64,000 nt of DNA from Pectobacterium sp. CFBP8739 (GCF_013449375.1 NZ_JACDRR010000007.1:244827-308826); one strand, 5' to 3'. Shown: positions 37,429-48,165, counted from the first letter of the stretch. The notes: generated from the sequence alone by a model not told the origin. Translations and numbers: made by a program.

Positions 37429-38631
37429 TTACGCGGTCAGACGGTAAGCGTCTTCAGCGATGACCAATTCTTCATTGGTCGGGATAACCAGCGCCGGACG
37501 GGTACCATCTTTAGCGATGTTGCCACCTTTACCGAAGCGTGCAGCCAGGTTGCGTTCGTGATCGACGTCGAAGCCCAGCAGACCCAGTTTTTTCAGTGAC
37601 AGTTCACGCACCATTGCGGCGTTTTCACCGATACCACCAGTGAAAATGACGGCATCCAGACGACCTTCCATCAGCGCGGCATAGGAACCGATGTACTTAG
37701 CCAGACGATGGCAGTAAACGTCCATCGCACGTTTCGCGTCTGCTTTCGTCTCGTAGTTATCTTCAACGTAACGGCAGTCGCTGGTCACTTCAGTCAGACC
37801 CAACAGGCCAGATTCTTTGGTCAGCAATTTGTTGATTGCATCAACACTCATACCCAGTGCGTCGTGCAGGTGGAAAATGATCGCAGGATCGATATCACCA
37901 CTACGTGTACCCATCACCAGACCTTCCAGCGGCGTCAGACCCATAGAAGTATCAACACATTCGCCGTTGCGGATTGCCGTAACGGAACCACCGTTGCCTA
38001 GGTGGCAAGTGATCACGTTCAGTTCTTCTACTGGCTTGTTCAGCACTTTTGCAGCTTCGCGGGAAACAAAGTAGTGACTGGTGCCGTGCGCGCCATAGCG
38101 ACGGATATGGTTTTCTTTATACAGTTTGTACGGCAGTGCATAAAGGTAAGACTCTTCCGGCATGGTCTGGTGGAACGCGGTGTCGAAGACAGCAACGTTT
38201 TTATCAGCCAGGTGAGGGAAGGATTTCAGTGCTTCAGCGATGCCGATCAAGTGCGCCGGGTTGTGCAGAGGTGCAAAAGGTACGGAATCTTTGATACCCT
38301 GAAGAACATCATCAGTGATGATCGCGGATTGGGTGAACTTCTCACCGCCGTGAACGATACGGTGGCCGATAGCAACCAGTTGAGCTGACAGCTCTGGTTT
38401 CTGAGACAGAATGGTGTTGACGATGAAGTTCAGCGCTTCGCTGTGAGCGGCACCAGCACCCAGTTCGGCATCCTGTTTACCGCCGTCCATTTTCCATTTG
38501 ATGCGGGCTTCTGGCAGGTGGAAACACTCGGCTAAACCAGACAGGTACTCTTCTCCGTTAATCGCATCGATGATGGCGAATTTCAGGGACGAACTACCGC
38601 AGTTAAGAACCAGTACTAACTTACTCGACAT
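37429..38631 (-). CDS. ackA: Acetate kinase
   Basis: 400 residues, ASKHA fold. Phosphate-binding [13 protein letters not shown] (residues 8-20), catalytic Arg in [11 protein letters not shown] (about 89-99), [12 protein letters not shown] with the catalytic His (about 176-187), adenosine loop [23 protein letters not shown] (about 328-336) and the C-terminal [14 protein letters not shown]. It forms ATP from acetyl phosphate and ADP during overflow or anaerobic growth. First gene of ackA-pta. Confidence 0.98.
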   Translation of the reverse strand: MSSKLVLVLNCGSSSLKFAIIDAINGEEYLSGLAECFHLPEARIKWKMDGGKQDAELGAGAAHSEALNFIVNTILSQKPELSAQLVAIGHRIVHGGEKFTQSAIITDDVLQGIKDSVPFAPLHNPAHLIGIAEALKSFPHLADKNVAVFDTAFHQTMPEESYLYALPYKLYKENHIRRYGAHGTSHYFVSREAAKVLNKPVEELNVITCHLGNGGSVTAIRNGECVDTSMGLTPLEGLVMGTRSGDIDPAIIFHLHDALGMSVDAINKLLTKESGLLGLTEVTSDCRYVEDNYETKADAKRAMDVYCHRLAKYIGSYAALMEGRLDAVIFTGGIGENAAMVRELSLKKLGLLGFDVDHERNLAARFGKGGNIAKDGTRPALVIPTNEELVIAEDAYRLTA

Positions 38632-39100
38632 GGAAGTACCTACTTGTTATACATGGTTAAAAAATGTCATACAGGGCATAGCGTATCGCATGCCGCCGCT
38701 GGCATTTATGATTAACATCATGCCTTGGTGCGATACACCAGACACGATGATGAAATAGGGTCGATACGATGACGTATGTTATATCGGATAATCGTTACAA
38801 CAGTTAATCGCTATAACTAATCTCTACAACTACTATCTACAACAACGTGACGTCGACCTGATGTAAACCGCAGCTTTAAAGCGATGGATAACCGCGTTAT
38901 GGCCGTTGGCTGCGCTTATGTCGCGAAGGGAATTATACTCCTTGCGTGTAGTCATACTACTTTAGGTATACAGCGGCCAAAAGGCCGATCTAGGATACCG
39001 ATAGCGTAAGGCAAACACAAAATATATTTTAACCTTATCAACTTGAGTTGTTGATTTGTGCAAAAGTTTTATTTTTTATCTGTAAAGTTGAGGTGTGGCT
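38632..39100. other. Divergent promoter region between ackA and yfbV, no gene seen
   Basis: 469 bases. Contains two runs of short repeated triplet-like sequence (ACAACAGTTAATCGCTATAACTAATCTC region, about 38795-38845) and an inverted repeat ATCAAC/GTTGAT (39037-39042 and 39050-39055), close to a possible -10 TATATT at 39023-39028. The ackA and yfbV promoters must lie here; I cannot identify FNR or ArcA sites with confidence. Confidence 0.5.
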
Positions 39101-39556
39101 ATGGCGACGAAACCAGACAGTAGAATCAGTTGGCTACAGCTACTCCAACGTGGGCAGCATTACATGAAAACGTGGCCGGCAGAAAAGCAACTGGCACCCG
39201 TCTTTCCTGAAAACCGCGTGGCGCGAGCGACGCAGTTCGGCATCCGCATTATGCCGCCGCTGGCGGTGTTTACCTTAACGTGGCAGATCGCGCTCGGCGG
39301 CCAGCTCGGCCCAGCCATCGCCACCGCACTCTTTGCCTGTAGTTTGCCATTGCAGGGGCTTTGGTGGCTTGGCCGCCGTTCCGTTACGCCCTTACCGCCG
39401 ACGCTGGCACAGTGGTTCCATGACATTCGTCATAAGCTGCTGGAGTCAGGTCAGGCGTTAGCCCCATTGGAAGAAGCGCCGACGTACCAAGCGTTAGCGG
39501 ATGTGCTGAAGCGGGCATTCAACCAGCTTGATAAAACCTTCCTTGATGATTTGTGA
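39101..39556 (+). CDS. yfbV: UPF0208 membrane protein YfbV
   Basis: 151 residues from the ATG at 39101 (GAGG 7 bases upstream). Two membrane spans in the middle ([16 protein letters not shown] about 54-69 and [22 protein letters not shown] about 72-93), conserved [24 protein letters not shown] (about 18-41, split for reading) and a C-terminal cytosolic tail ending LDKTFLDDL, identical to the E. coli end. In E. coli YfbV is linked to insulation of the Ter macrodomain; mechanism unclear. Confidence 0.94.
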   Translation: MATKPDSRISWLQLLQRGQHYMKTWPAEKQLAPVFPENRVARATQFGIRIMPPLAVFTLTWQIALGGQLGPAIATALFACSLPLQGLWWLGRRSVTPLPPTLAQWFHDIRHKLLESGQALAPLEEAPTYQALADVLKRAFNQLDKTFLDDL

Positions 39557-39721
39557 TCGGCGTCAGGCTGTGTGCGGGTTGATGGCTATTTTTTTCTTTC
39601 CCCTGTTTCAAATCAAAGAAGCGGTGGCTACCGCTATCGTGACACGATTCAGTATGCGATTCTGCGGTTAATACCTATTTAGCGACATTGGCTTACACCA
39701 AAGAGGGTTCAGGAGAGCAAC

Positions 39722-40216
39722 ATGGAAATGACGAATGCCCAGAGATTAATCCTTTCAAACCAATACAAAATGATGACGATGCTCGATCCTGACAACGCCG
39801 AGCGCTATCGTCGGCTACAAACGATCATTGAGCGTGGTTACGGTTTGCAGATGCGCGAACTGGATCGTGAGTTTGGTGAGCTAACTGAAGACGTCTGCCG
39901 CACCATTATTAACATCATGGAAATGCACCATGCGCTGCAGGTGTCGTGGACCAATCTGAAAGATAAGCAGGATGTGGACGAACGGCGTCTGACCTTCCTG
40001 GGCTTTGATGCCGCAACGGAAGCGCGCTACCTCGGCTTTGTACGCTTTATGGTACATGTTGAAGGGCGCTACCCCCACTTTGATTCAGGCACGCATGGGT
40101 TTAACGCGCAGACAAAGATGTGGGAAAAATACAACAGAATGCTGGCGGTCTGGCAATCCTGCCCGCGCCAGTATCACTTGAGTGCGGTGGAGATCGCACA
40201 GGTCATCAACGCCTGA
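39722..40216 (+). CDS. yfbU: YfbU family protein
   Basis: 164 residues, all soluble. Family pattern [23 protein letters not shown] at the start, [24 protein letters not shown], and [23 protein letters not shown] near 121-143. AGGAGA lies 6 bases before the ATG. Function unknown; overproduction is toxic in E. coli by published reports I recall. Ends 21 bases before the hxpA start used here. Confidence 0.93.
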   Translation: MEMTNAQRLILSNQYKMMTMLDPDNAERYRRLQTIIERGYGLQMRELDREFGELTEDVCRTIINIMEMHHALQVSWTNLKDKQDVDERRLTFLGFDAATEARYLGFVRFMVHVEGRYPHFDSGTHGFNAQTKMWEKYNRMLAVWQSCPRQYHLSAVEIAQVINA

Positions 40217-40237
40217 TTAATGAATAAGGGGCTTTCT

Positions 40238-40894
40238 GTGGAGTGTAAAGGTTTTCTGTTCGACCTCGATGGTACGCTGGTCGATTCACTGCCGGCTGTA
40301 GAACGTGCGTGGATTAACTGGGCAAAAGATCACGGTATTGAACCACAGGAAGTGCTGGATTTTATTCATGGCAAGCAGGCCATCACATCCCTGCGTCACT
40401 TTCTTCAAGGGCAAAGCGAAGAAACGATTCAACAAGAATTTGATGCGCTGGAGAAAACGGAAGCGTCTGATACGCAGGGCATTGTTGCCATGCCAGGGGC
40501 TAAGGCGCTGTTGGAGCGTTTGGATGCGCTGGATATTCCCTGGGCGATTGTGACGTCTGGCACGGTGCCGATTGCCAGCGCGCGCCATCATCGTGGAGAA
40601 CTGCCTGCTCCTCGTGCCTTTATTACGGCGGAGCAGGTTGCCAAAGGTAAGCCTCATCCTGATGCCTATTTACTTGGTGCGCAGCAGTTAGGGTTGAAAC
40701 CGGAAGAGTGTGTCGTCGTTGAGGATGCGCCCGCGGGTGTGTTGTCTGGTCTGGCCGCGGGTTGCAAGGTCATTGCGGTAAAAGCCCCCGCAGATACGCC
40801 AAAACTGGATCAGGTCGATCTGGTACTGGATTCGCTGGAGCAGATAGAAATAGAGACATTACCGAACGGTGCTAAGGTACTTCTGCGCCAGTAG
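40238..40894 (+). CDS. hxpA: Sugar phosphatase HxpA (YfbT), HAD superfamily
   Basis: 218 residues from a GTG start at 40238. I prefer GTG to the ATG at 40220 because AAGGGG (40226-40231) stands 6 bases before it, the ATG has no ribosome binding site, and the product then begins MECKGFLFDLDGTLVDS as in E. coli. HAD motifs: nucleophile Asp in FDLDGTLVDS, Thr/Ser in WAIVTSGTVP (about 107-116), Lys in AKGKPHPDAYLLGA (about 141-154) and VVVEDAPAGVLSGLAAG. It dephosphorylates small sugar phosphates. Confidence 0.93.
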   Translation: MECKGFLFDLDGTLVDSLPAVERAWINWAKDHGIEPQEVLDFIHGKQAITSLRHFLQGQSEETIQQEFDALEKTEASDTQGIVAMPGAKALLERLDALDIPWAIVTSGTVPIASARHHRGELPAPRAFITAEQVAKGKPHPDAYLLGAQQLGLKPEECVVVEDAPAGVLSGLAAGCKVIAVKAPADTPKLDQVDLVLDSLEQIEIETLPNGAKVLLRQ

Positions 40895-41071
40895 GTCGTC
40901 TGTAACCTCATGACAAAACGGTAAGTAAATATGATCAGACCTTGCACCCGCGAGGTTTTTTTATGGCAGACTATACCTGCCATACTTCAAGCTGCCTGTG
41001 TGTTGGCTCCCTTTTTCAGGGTATGCGAATCCACACCTCTCAATATGCATTTTTCCGTCAGGGGAACCGTT

Positions 41072-42904
41072 TTGAATAGCGAACTTCTCTGGGTTTTATC
41101 CCTGTTGCTGATCGCCATTGTGTTGTTTACCACCAATAAATTACGCATGGACGTCGTAGCATTGTTGGTCATTATCGTGTTTGTACTGAGCGGCACGCTG
41201 ACGCTATCTGAAGCGTTGGTCGGGTTCAGTGATCCTAATGTGATATTGATTGCGGCCCTGTTTGTGATTGGTGAGGGGTTGGTTCGTACCGGTGTTGCTT
41301 ATCAGGTTGGTGATTGGCTGGTTCGCGTGGCGGGCAGCGCTGAGATGAAGATGCTGATCTTACTGATGGTCACTGTTGCGTTGCTGGGGGCCTTCATGAG
41401 TTCCACCGGGGTTGTCGCGATTTTTATTCCCGTGGTGTTGAGTGTTTCCGCACGGATGAAGATTTCCCCCGGAAGGCTGATGATGCCGCTGAGTTTCGCC
41501 GGGTTGATTAGCGGCATGATGACGCTGGTAGCGACGCCGCCGAATATGGTGGTGAGCAGCGAGTTGATACGTGAAGAGGTGGCAGGTTTCGGGTTCTTTA
41601 GCGTGACGCCGATAGGGATAGTGGTATTGCTGTTGGGTGTGGCGTATATGATGGTGGCGCGTTACTGGCTTGGCGGCGCGGAGACAGCCACAGCAAAAGA
41701 AGTGTGGAAGAGAAGAACGTTCCGCGATCTGATTCGTGATTATCGGCTGACGGGCAGGGCGCGTCGGCTGGCGATTCGTCCGGGGTCGCCTTTTATCGGT
41801 CATCGGCTGGATGATTTACGCCTGCGTCAGCGCTTTGGGGCGAACGTGGTGGGGATTGAACGCTGGCGTAAGTTTCGCCGCGTGATGATCAGCGTAGTGG
41901 GCAATACCGAACTTCGCCTGAACGATGTTCTACTGATCGACATGTCAGCATCGGAAGTGGATTTACGTGAATTTTGTACCGCGCAGCGGCTGGAACCTAT
42001 GGTGCTGCGCGGTGAGTATTTTTCTGAGCAGGCTCGTGATGTGGGGATGGCGGAAGTCTCGTTGATTCCTGATTCCGAGCTGTTGGGAAAAACGCTGTAC
42101 GACGTTGGCTTCCGCAGCCGCTATGGACTGAGCGTCGTGGGGATCCGCCGGTCAGGTGAAGCGATGGAAGGTATCCTTGCCGATGAACCGCTCCAGCTCG
42201 GTGATATTCTGCTGGTGATGGGCGACTGGCGCATGATCCGGCAGTTACATACACAGAAAAACGACTTCCTTTTGCTTAATCTTCCTGCCGAAGTGGATGA
42301 CGTTGCGCCCGCGGTGAGTCAGGCTCCACATGCGCTATTTTGTCTTGCACTGATGGTGGCGATGATGCTGACGGATGAAATACCCAATGCGGTCGCTGCG
42401 CTGATCGCCTGTTTGCTGATGGGTAAATTCCGCTGTATCGACATGGAGAGTGCTTATCGAGCTATTCACTGGCCGAGCATTATTCTTATCGTCGGAATGA
42501 TGCCGTTTGCGCTAGCGTTGCAGCAAACTGGCGGTGTCGCGCTGATCGTTAAAGGGCTGATGGATGTTGCCGGGAACGCTGGGCCGCATGTGATGCTGGT
42601 TTGCTTATTCGTACTGTGTGCGGTGATCGGTCTGTTTATTTCCAACACGGCGACGGCGGTGCTGATGGCACCCATTGCGATTGCCGCGGCGAAGCAGATG
42701 GGCGTGTCACCGTATCCCTTTGCGATGATCATTGCGATTGCGGCATCCGCCGCATTTATGACGCCAGTCTCGTCACCGGTGAATACGCTGGTATTGGGGC
42801 CGGGCGGTTATAAATTCGGGGACTTTGTGCGCGTTGGCGTCCCCTTTACCGTTCTGGTGATGCTGGTCAGCGTGGTAATGGTGCCGTGGTTGTATCCGTT
42901 CTGA
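41072..42904 (+). CDS. yfbS: SLC13/ArsB-type membrane transporter YfbS with two RCK_C domains
   Basis: 610 residues from a TTG start at 41072, chosen because AGGGGA lies about 7 bases upstream and the product ([18 protein letters not shown]) then has the length and start of E. coli YfbS; an ATG at 41045 is the alternative. About ten membrane spans in two halves, each ending in a Thr-Pro-Pro/Val-Ser type motif ([16 protein letters not shown] and [19 protein letters not shown]). Between them two TrkA-C (RCK_C) domains (about 205-290 and 305-380), usually ligand or cation sensors. Substrate unknown. Confidence 0.9.
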   Translation: MNSELLWVLSLLLIAIVLFTTNKLRMDVVALLVIIVFVLSGTLTLSEALVGFSDPNVILIAALFVIGEGLVRTGVAYQVGDWLVRVAGSAEMKMLILLMVTVALLGAFMSSTGVVAIFIPVVLSVSARMKISPGRLMMPLSFAGLISGMMTLVATPPNMVVSSELIREEVAGFGFFSVTPIGIVVLLLGVAYMMVARYWLGGAETATAKEVWKRRTFRDLIRDYRLTGRARRLAIRPGSPFIGHRLDDLRLRQRFGANVVGIERWRKFRRVMISVVGNTELRLNDVLLIDMSASEVDLREFCTAQRLEPMVLRGEYFSEQARDVGMAEVSLIPDSELLGKTLYDVGFRSRYGLSVVGIRRSGEAMEGILADEPLQLGDILLVMGDWRMIRQLHTQKNDFLLLNLPAEVDDVAPAVSQAPHALFCLALMVAMMLTDEIPNAVAALIACLLMGKFRCIDMESAYRAIHWPSIILIVGMMPFALALQQTGGVALIVKGLMDVAGNAGPHVMLVCLFVLCAVIGLFISNTATAVLMAPIAIAAAKQMGVSPYPFAMIIAIAASAAFMTPVSSPVNTLVLGPGGYKFGDFVRVGVPFTVLVMLVSVVMVPWLYPF

Positions 42905-42948
42905 CGGTGTTTTTCCGTTATAGCGGATGCCTGTTATAGCGGCGTTCG

Positions 42949-43548
42949 TTATAACGGGGAGTCCTGACTGATTTCGTCAAGCGACAGGCTAAAACTGGGC
43001 ACGAAGACCGTCATGAAATAGTCCATTTCCGGACTGTGGCGCAGCTGCAAGGTTTTTTCCAACCGCGCTTTGGCCAGCGTGAACTCTGTATTTCCTGCGG
43101 ATAATTCTTCCAGACACTTCAGGTAGGCGCAGAGTGCGTCGGCCTGCTTAACGATAGCGCGTTCTTCTTCGCTGGTGTAATTGTCATCCAGCAGCATCTG
43201 ATAATCCTGCTGGAGCTCTTCCGGTAACATCTCAACCAGTTTCTGCTGCGCAATCTTCTCTATTTTCTTGTACTCATGTGCGATCTGTGCGTTGTAATAC
43301 TTGATTGGCGTCGGCATGTCGCCGGTCAGCACCTCGCTGGCATCATGATACATCGCCAGAAGTGCGATGCGTTCTGCGTTCAGGTCACCCTCGAATTTGC
43401 GGTTTTTGATGACCGCCAGCGCATGCGCGACGAAGGCGACCTGAAGGCTGTGCTCGGAGACGTTTTCCGTGCGCACATTACGCATGAGCGGCCAGCGGCT
43501 GATGAGTTTTAAACGAGATAAGTGGGCGAAAAAGTGGCTCTGATCCAT
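42949..43548 (-). CDS. yfbR: 5'-deoxynucleotidase YfbR
   Basis: 199 residues. HD-domain metal-binding pattern: His in [16 protein letters not shown] (about residues 31-47), HD in [24 protein letters not shown] (about 62-86), and a later Asp in [16 protein letters not shown] (about 133-148). It dephosphorylates deoxynucleoside 5'-monophosphates with cobalt or other divalent metals. Convergent with yfbS; a GTTATAGCGG-type motif is repeated three times in the 44-base gap. Confidence 0.95.
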   Translation of the reverse strand: MDQSHFFAHLSRLKLISRWPLMRNVRTENVSEHSLQVAFVAHALAVIKNRKFEGDLNAERIALLAMYHDASEVLTGDMPTPIKYYNAQIAHEYKKIEKIAQQKLVEMLPEELQQDYQMLLDDNYTSEEERAIVKQADALCAYLKCLEELSAGNTEFTLAKARLEKTLQLRHSPEMDYFMTVFVPSFSLSLDEISQDSPL

Positions 43549-43640
43549 GGCGTTCTCTCAGACAACAGCACGGTGAAATTGCGATATCGTGGGCGTCTAT
43601 TGTGAGGACTTACTAGAGATTATGCAAACGAAGGCAGGTT

Positions 43641-43667
43641 TTCGCCGGGCGATGATTACCCGGCGAA
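43641..43667 (-). terminator. Hairpin at the 3' end of alaA
   Basis: TTCGCCGGG (43641-43649) pairs perfectly with CCCGGCGAA (43659-43667), loop 9 bases, 25 bases after the alaA stop. No T tract, so factor-dependent or processing-type end. Confidence 0.5.
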
Positions 43668-43691
43668 GACAGGTACAACAATTGGGTTGGG

Positions 43692-44906
43692 TTACTGGTG
43701 ATAGTGCCCCAAGAAACGCCCTAATTTATGGATTGCCATGTCCAGTTCATCGATGCGAGGCAGCGTGACGATGCGAACATGGTCTGGGTAAGGCCAGTTA
43801 AATGCGGTTCCCTGCACTAGCAACACTTTTTCCTGTAACAGGAGATCCAGCACCAGTTTTTGGTCGTCATGGATATTAAAGCGTTTGGCATCAATGCGTG
43901 GGAACATATATAGCGCGCCGCGCGGTTTTACGCACGAGACGCCGGGAATCTGATTGATCAATTCCCAGGAACGGTTGCGCTGCTCGTACAGGCGTCCGCC
44001 GGGCTGAATAAATTCGCTGATGCTCTGATAGCCGCCCAGCGCAGTCTGAATCGCATGCTGCATTGGCACGTTAGCGCACAGCCGCATGGAAGCCAGCATT
44101 TCCAGCCCTTCAATATAGCCTTTGGCGTGTTTTTTCGGACCGTTCAGTACCATCCAGCCTTGACGGAAACCCGCTACACGGTACGTCTTGGACAGGCCGT
44201 TGAACGTGACTGTCAGCAGATCCGGCGCGAGTGCGGCAATAGAGTGATGCTGCGCGTCGTCATACAGAATTTTGTCGTAAATTTCGTCGGCGAAGATGAT
44301 CAGGTTATGTTCGCGTGCAATCGCCACGATATCCAACAGCAGCTCTTTGCTGTAGACCGCGCCCGTTGGGTTGTTCGGGTTGATAATGACAATACCGCGA
44401 GTATTGGACGTGATCTTTTTGCGGATGTCATCCAGGTCGGGGAACCAATCGGAGGACTCATCGCAGAGGTAGTGAACAGCGTTGCCGTTAGACAGAGAAA
44501 CGGCGGCGGTCCAAAGTGGGTAGTCCGGTGCAGGAACCAGCATTTCATCGCCCGGATTAAGCAGTGCCTGCATGGATTGCACGATGAGCTCGGACACGCC
44601 GTTGCCGATATAGACGTCTTCAACCGTAATATCGCGCATATCCCGCGCCTGATAATGCTGAACGATGGCTTTGCGGGCGGAATAGAGGCCTTTGGAATCA
44701 CAGTAGCCCTGTGCGGTTGGCAGGTTACGGATGACATCGACCAGAATTTCGTCCGGTGCTTCAAAGCCGAAAGGGGCTGGGTTGCCAATATTCAGCTTAA
44801 GAACTTTATTACCTTCTTCTTCAAGCCGTTTGGCTTCCTTTAATACTGGGCCACGGATGTCATAGCATACGTTCTCCAGTTTCTTGGATTTTTCAATCGG
44901 AGACAT
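43692..44906 (-). CDS. alaA: Glutamate-pyruvate aminotransferase AlaA
   Basis: 404 residues from the ATG at 44906 (start MSPIEKSKKLENVCYDIRGP as in E. coli). Fold-type I PLP enzyme: NIGNPAPFGFEAPDEI (about 37-52), VPAPDYPLWTAAV, INPNNPTGAVYS (about 172-183), FADEIYDKILYD and the PLP Lys in FNGLSKTYRVAGFRQGWM (about 236-253). Makes alanine from pyruvate and glutamate. Divergent from lrhA/hexA by about 500 bases. Confidence 0.97.
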   Translation of the reverse strand: MSPIEKSKKLENVCYDIRGPVLKEAKRLEEEGNKVLKLNIGNPAPFGFEAPDEILVDVIRNLPTAQGYCDSKGLYSARKAIVQHYQARDMRDITVEDVYIGNGVSELIVQSMQALLNPGDEMLVPAPDYPLWTAAVSLSNGNAVHYLCDESSDWFPDLDDIRKKITSNTRGIVIINPNNPTGAVYSKELLLDIVAIAREHNLIIFADEIYDKILYDDAQHHSIAALAPDLLTVTFNGLSKTYRVAGFRQGWMVLNGPKKHAKGYIEGLEMLASMRLCANVPMQHAIQTALGGYQSISEFIQPGGRLYEQRNRSWELINQIPGVSCVKPRGALYMFPRIDAKRFNIHDDQKLVLDLLLQEKVLLVQGTAFNWPYPDHVRIVTLPRIDELDMAIHKLGRFLGHYHQ

Positions 44907-45407
44907 AAATAGTACGAACCTTCTGCAGAGAGCGCATATTCCCATACGGAATAGCATAACCTGCTTAATGTACTCCTCCTGTAGTACCTTTTGAAGAATG
45001 ATTATCGCTTTTGCTGCAAATGGTTGCGCATCTACACTATATGGTTGTGTACTCGTTGGATGGTGCGATATGGTAAAGGGGCGGACGACTATTCATGCCG
45101 CACTTTTTTAGCGCCAGAATAGGGTGACAGGGAAGGCTCATTTATTTAAGCGTGAAGCGTATTTATTTCGCAAGGTGAAATAAAGAGAAAGTGTCGTTGT
45201 TATTGAATGAAGGATTAAGACTGGTGAGCCATTTAATTAGTGATGTCTTACCAATGGAAAGGCGATAGGGGTAACGAAATATAAGTATTTTTTTGCCCTT
45301 ATCGTGCGTCTGCGATAGTGTCTTTAAATGTATCGGTCATTACCTGTACATGTAATAAAACACCAGGAATATTTTGTTAAAATTAAAATAGATAAGTGAA
45401 AAATCGT
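44907..45407. other. Divergent regulatory region between alaA and lrhA/hexA, no gene seen
   Basis: 501 bases, A+T rich towards the hexA side. The hexA leader appears long (the last 250 bases have no gene signal). No operator could be assigned with confidence; autoregulation by HexA would be expected from its E. coli orthologue LrhA. Confidence 0.5.
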
Positions 45408-46358
45408 ATGACCAGTGTAAATCGACCAATACTTAATCTCGATCTTGATTTATTGAGGACGTTTGTTGCCGTTGCAGATTTAAATACATTTGCAGCGGCG
45501 GCGACCGCAGTCAATCGGACTCAATCGGCTGTCAGCCAGCAGATGCAACGGCTGGAGCAGCTCATCGGAAAGGAGCTTTTTGCTCGGCACGGGCGTAATA
45601 AATTGCTAACCGAACACGGTATCCAGTTTTTGGGTTATGCCAGAAAAATATTACAATTCAATGATGAAGCCTGTATTTCATTAATGTACAGCGATATTCA
45701 GGGAACGTTGACCATCGGGGCGTCTGACGATACGGCAGACACCATCCTTCCTTATATTTTGCATCGGGTGACATCGGTATTTCCTAAGCTCTCCATCAAT
45801 GTCAGCGTAAAACGCAGCGCTGAAATGATGGAAATGCTGAATCAGGGGAAAATAGATCTGGTCATTACCACAATGAACGGAGTGGTGTTTCCTCATGTGT
45901 TATTACGGAGCTCCCCGACGTTATGGTATTGCGCGGCGGATTATCAGTTCCGATCGCAAGAACCTGTCCCCTTGGTTGTTTTGGATGAACCCAGTCCTTT
46001 CCGTTCCTTGGCGACGCAGCAACTGACGGCCGCAGGGATTCCCTGGAAAATCGCCTACGTGGCTTCAACGCTATCTGCAGTGCGAGCGGCGGTGAAGGCT
46101 GGCATGGGTATCACCGTGCGTTCGGTGGAAATGATGAGCCCGGAACTGCGGGTGCTGGGTGAAGAAGAAGGATTGCCGAGATTGCCTGAAACACGTTATT
46201 TCCTCTGCCAGAATCCTAACCAGGAGAACGAACTGGCGACGGCAATTTTCAATGTGATTGAATCAGGGAAGCCCTCTCACATTACGCCTGTCAGTATGTT
46301 AGCAAACAGCATGAATGATAAGCTGTCTTCCGATCCGTCGCTGAAGGACGCGATCTAA
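45408..46358 (+). CDS. hexA: LysR-family regulator LrhA / HexA
   Basis: 316 residues from the ATG at 45408 (start [20 protein letters not shown]; a GTG four codons earlier is possible). Winged helix-turn-helix at about 12-70, with [37 protein letters not shown] read in parts; LysR substrate domain from about 90. It is the orthologue of E. coli LrhA, which represses flagellar flhDC. In Pectobacterium the same gene is called hexA, and in Dickeya pecT; there it represses plant cell wall-degrading exoenzymes and motility. Its seat between alaA and nuo is conserved. Confidence 0.93.
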   Translation: MTSVNRPILNLDLDLLRTFVAVADLNTFAAAATAVNRTQSAVSQQMQRLEQLIGKELFARHGRNKLLTEHGIQFLGYARKILQFNDEACISLMYSDIQGTLTIGASDDTADTILPYILHRVTSVFPKLSINVSVKRSAEMMEMLNQGKIDLVITTMNGVVFPHVLLRSSPTLWYCAADYQFRSQEPVPLVVLDEPSPFRSLATQQLTAAGIPWKIAYVASTLSAVRAAVKAGMGITVRSVEMMSPELRVLGEEEGLPRLPETRYFLCQNPNQENELATAIFNVIESGKPSHITPVSMLANSMNDKLSSDPSLKDAI

Positions 46359-46376
46359 TCGTATGGGTAGTTAACT

Positions 46377-46412
46377 ATCATTCGGGGAGGGTAGGGATAC
46401 ACCCCGAATGAT
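46377..46412 (+). terminator. Candidate terminator of hexA
   Basis: ATCATTCGGGG (46377-46387) and CCCCGAATGAT (46402-46412) form a perfect 11-bp stem, loop 14 bases, 18 bases after the hexA stop. Followed by GATGATTTATG, a weak T tract. Confidence 0.7.
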
Positions 46413-47032
46413 GATGATTTATGACTAAGGTGTTAAACCTGCATTGGCAGCGTTTTATTGCCCTGATTTCTTCACGCCGATCCCACTTTGCGGTTTCCAT
46501 TTCACATCAATAGGCTAGGTGTAGCGAGATAAATAGCTCTGCTGAATTATAAAACGCCGGTTCTTTTTTTTTAAAAAGATGTTATGAAAACTGGTGTCCC
46601 GTCTTGTTCAGCATCTCGTGGTTTTTTTACTAACTAAATTGGTAAAAATGTGTGCTGGATCAAAAAATACCCCTAATAACCCCATGGGAGAACAGGCATT
46701 TTCTGTGAAAATGGTATAGTGACACAGTGAACTTGCTCCCTGTGTCGCTGCACGTTGGTTAACCGACAAAAGGACTGACTCGATTTAGCTATGGGTGAGA
46801 ACACAAAATGTTAACAAAACAGCGTGCATGTAAAGTAATGTACTGTTATTTTTAGTAAGGTTGAAAAAAAGGTTACAAATTTAGGGGCTCAACCATACCA
46901 AGCAAGGCTTACCTGATACGTTTCCATGCTTTTTTGTGGTTATTAATCCTTCCTTTTAATCGATGTGGCGCATTAACTGCCGATAATAGAGCAGGGATGT
47001 TACCCGCCACTTTTGATGAGTAAGCAAAGAGA
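46413..47032 (+). promoter_or_regulatory. nuo operon promoter and long leader
   Basis: 620 bases without a gene. An extended -10 (TGGTATAGT, 46712-46720) is the best promoter candidate; a 9-bp hairpin (GTGACACAG 46719-46727 with CTGTGTCGC 46740-46748) begins right after it. The predicted leader is then about 305 bases. E. coli nuo also has a long untranslated leader. Homopolymer T and A runs occur near 46562-46578. I could not place ArcA, NarL or FNR sites reliably. Confidence 0.5.
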
Positions 47033-47473
47033 ATGTCAACAACTACTGAAATCCTCGCCCATCATTGGGCATTTGGGCTATTCCTTATCATTGCCGTAGG
47101 CCTTTGCGTCTTCATGCTGACCGGTGGATTCTTGCTGGGGGGGAGAGCCAGAGCCAGGGCCAAAAACGTACCTTATGAATCTGGGATCGACTCAGTGGGT
47201 TCAGCGCGGTTACGTCTATCTGCTAAATTTTATCTTGTCGCTATGTTCTTCGTTATCTTCGACGTTGAAGCCCTCTATCTCTACGCTTGGGCGGTGTCTA
47301 TCAAAGAGAGCGGCTGGATTGGCTTCATTGAAGCAACCATTTTCATTTTGGTGCTGTTGGCTGGTTTGATTTATCTGGTTCGCGTTGGGGCACTTGACTG
47401 GACCCCGGTACGTTCCAAGAGACAAGTCGTTAAATCAGACATCATCAACACTACCAACACTCATCCGCAGTAA
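47033..47473 (+). CDS. nuoA: NADH-quinone oxidoreductase subunit A
   Basis: 146 residues with three membrane spans (about 12-34, 66-88, 96-118). The loop between spans 1 and 2 ([40 protein letters not shown], residues about 45-84, read in parts) carries the conserved Glu51 and the Asp/Glu pair of span 2. It is part of the membrane arm next to the quinone site. First gene of the nuo operon. Confidence 0.98.
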   Translation: MSTTTEILAHHWAFGLFLIIAVGLCVFMLTGGFLLGGRARARAKNVPYESGIDSVGSARLRLSAKFYLVAMFFVIFDVEALYLYAWAVSIKESGWIGFIEATIFILVLLAGLIYLVRVGALDWTPVRSKRQVVKSDIINTTNTHPQ

Positions 47474-47490
47474 CAGCGAGGCATTTTAAG

Positions 47491-48165
47491 ATGGACTATA
47501 CGCTCACCCGCATAGAGCCGGACGGTGAGAATGACCGTTATCCCCTGCAACGTCAGGAGATCGTTTCCGACCCTCTGGAGCAACATGTTCACCGTAGTGT
47601 CTACATGGGCAAACTGGAACATGCATTACACGATACGGTGAACTGGGGGCGTCAGAACTCCCTGTGGCCGTACAACTTCGGCCTTTCCTGTTGCTACGTA
47701 GAAATGGTGACGTCATTTACTGCCGTTCATGACGTGGCGCGTTTTGGTGCTGAAGTTTTACGTGCGTCGCCACGTCAGGCTGACTTCATGGTCGTAGCGG
47801 GAACCTGTTTTACCAAAATGGCCCCCGTTATTCAGCGTCTGTACGAGCAAATGCTTGAGCCTAAATGGGTTATTTCCATGGGGGCCTGTGCAAACTCCGG
47901 TGGTATGTACGATATCTATTCCGTTGTTCAGGGTGTAGATAAATTCCTGCCTGTTGATGTGTATATTCCGGGCTGCCCTCCACGTCCTGAAGCCTACATG
48001 CAAGCGCTGTTGCTGCTGAAAGAATCCATCGGTAAAGAACGCCGCCCTCTGTCATGGGTGGTAGGTGAACAGGGCGTTTACCGTGCCAATATGCAATCTG
48101 AGCGTGAGCGCAAACGCGGCGAGCGAATCGCGGTGACCAACCTGCGTTCGCCTGATGAGATTTGA
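47491..48165 (+). CDS. nuoB: NADH-quinone oxidoreductase subunit B
   Basis: 224 residues. Holds the terminal 4Fe-4S cluster N2: adjacent cysteines in [10 protein letters not shown] (about 63-72), Cys in [11 protein letters not shown] (about 127-137) and in [12 protein letters not shown] (about 156-167). Hydrogenase small-subunit-like. It passes electrons to quinone together with NuoCD. Starts 18 bases after nuoA. Confidence 0.98.
   Translation: MDYTLTRIEPDGENDRYPLQRQEIVSDPLEQHVHRSVYMGKLEHALHDTVNWGRQNSLWPYNFGLSCCYVEMVTSFTAVHDVARFGAEVLRASPRQADFMVVAGTCFTKMAPVIQRLYEQMLEPKWVISMGACANSGGMYDIYSVVQGVDKFLPVDVYIPGCPPRPEAYMQALLLLKESIGKERRPLSWVVGEQGVYRANMQSERERKRGERIAVTNLRSPDEI

Noticed and set aside
36544-37599. 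351-codon frame antisense to pta
   Set aside because: Exact shadow of a highly conserved gene in a GC-biased codon frame; Phe/Val/Gln/Arg-rich peptide without domain.
39034-39058. ATCAAC/GTTGAT inverted repeat before yfbV considered as an FNR box
   Set aside because: Spacing and order do not fit TTGAT-N4-ATCAA; kept only as a note in the intergenic entry.
44055-44843. 262-codon frame antisense to alaA
   Set aside because: Shadow of alaA; no start signals.
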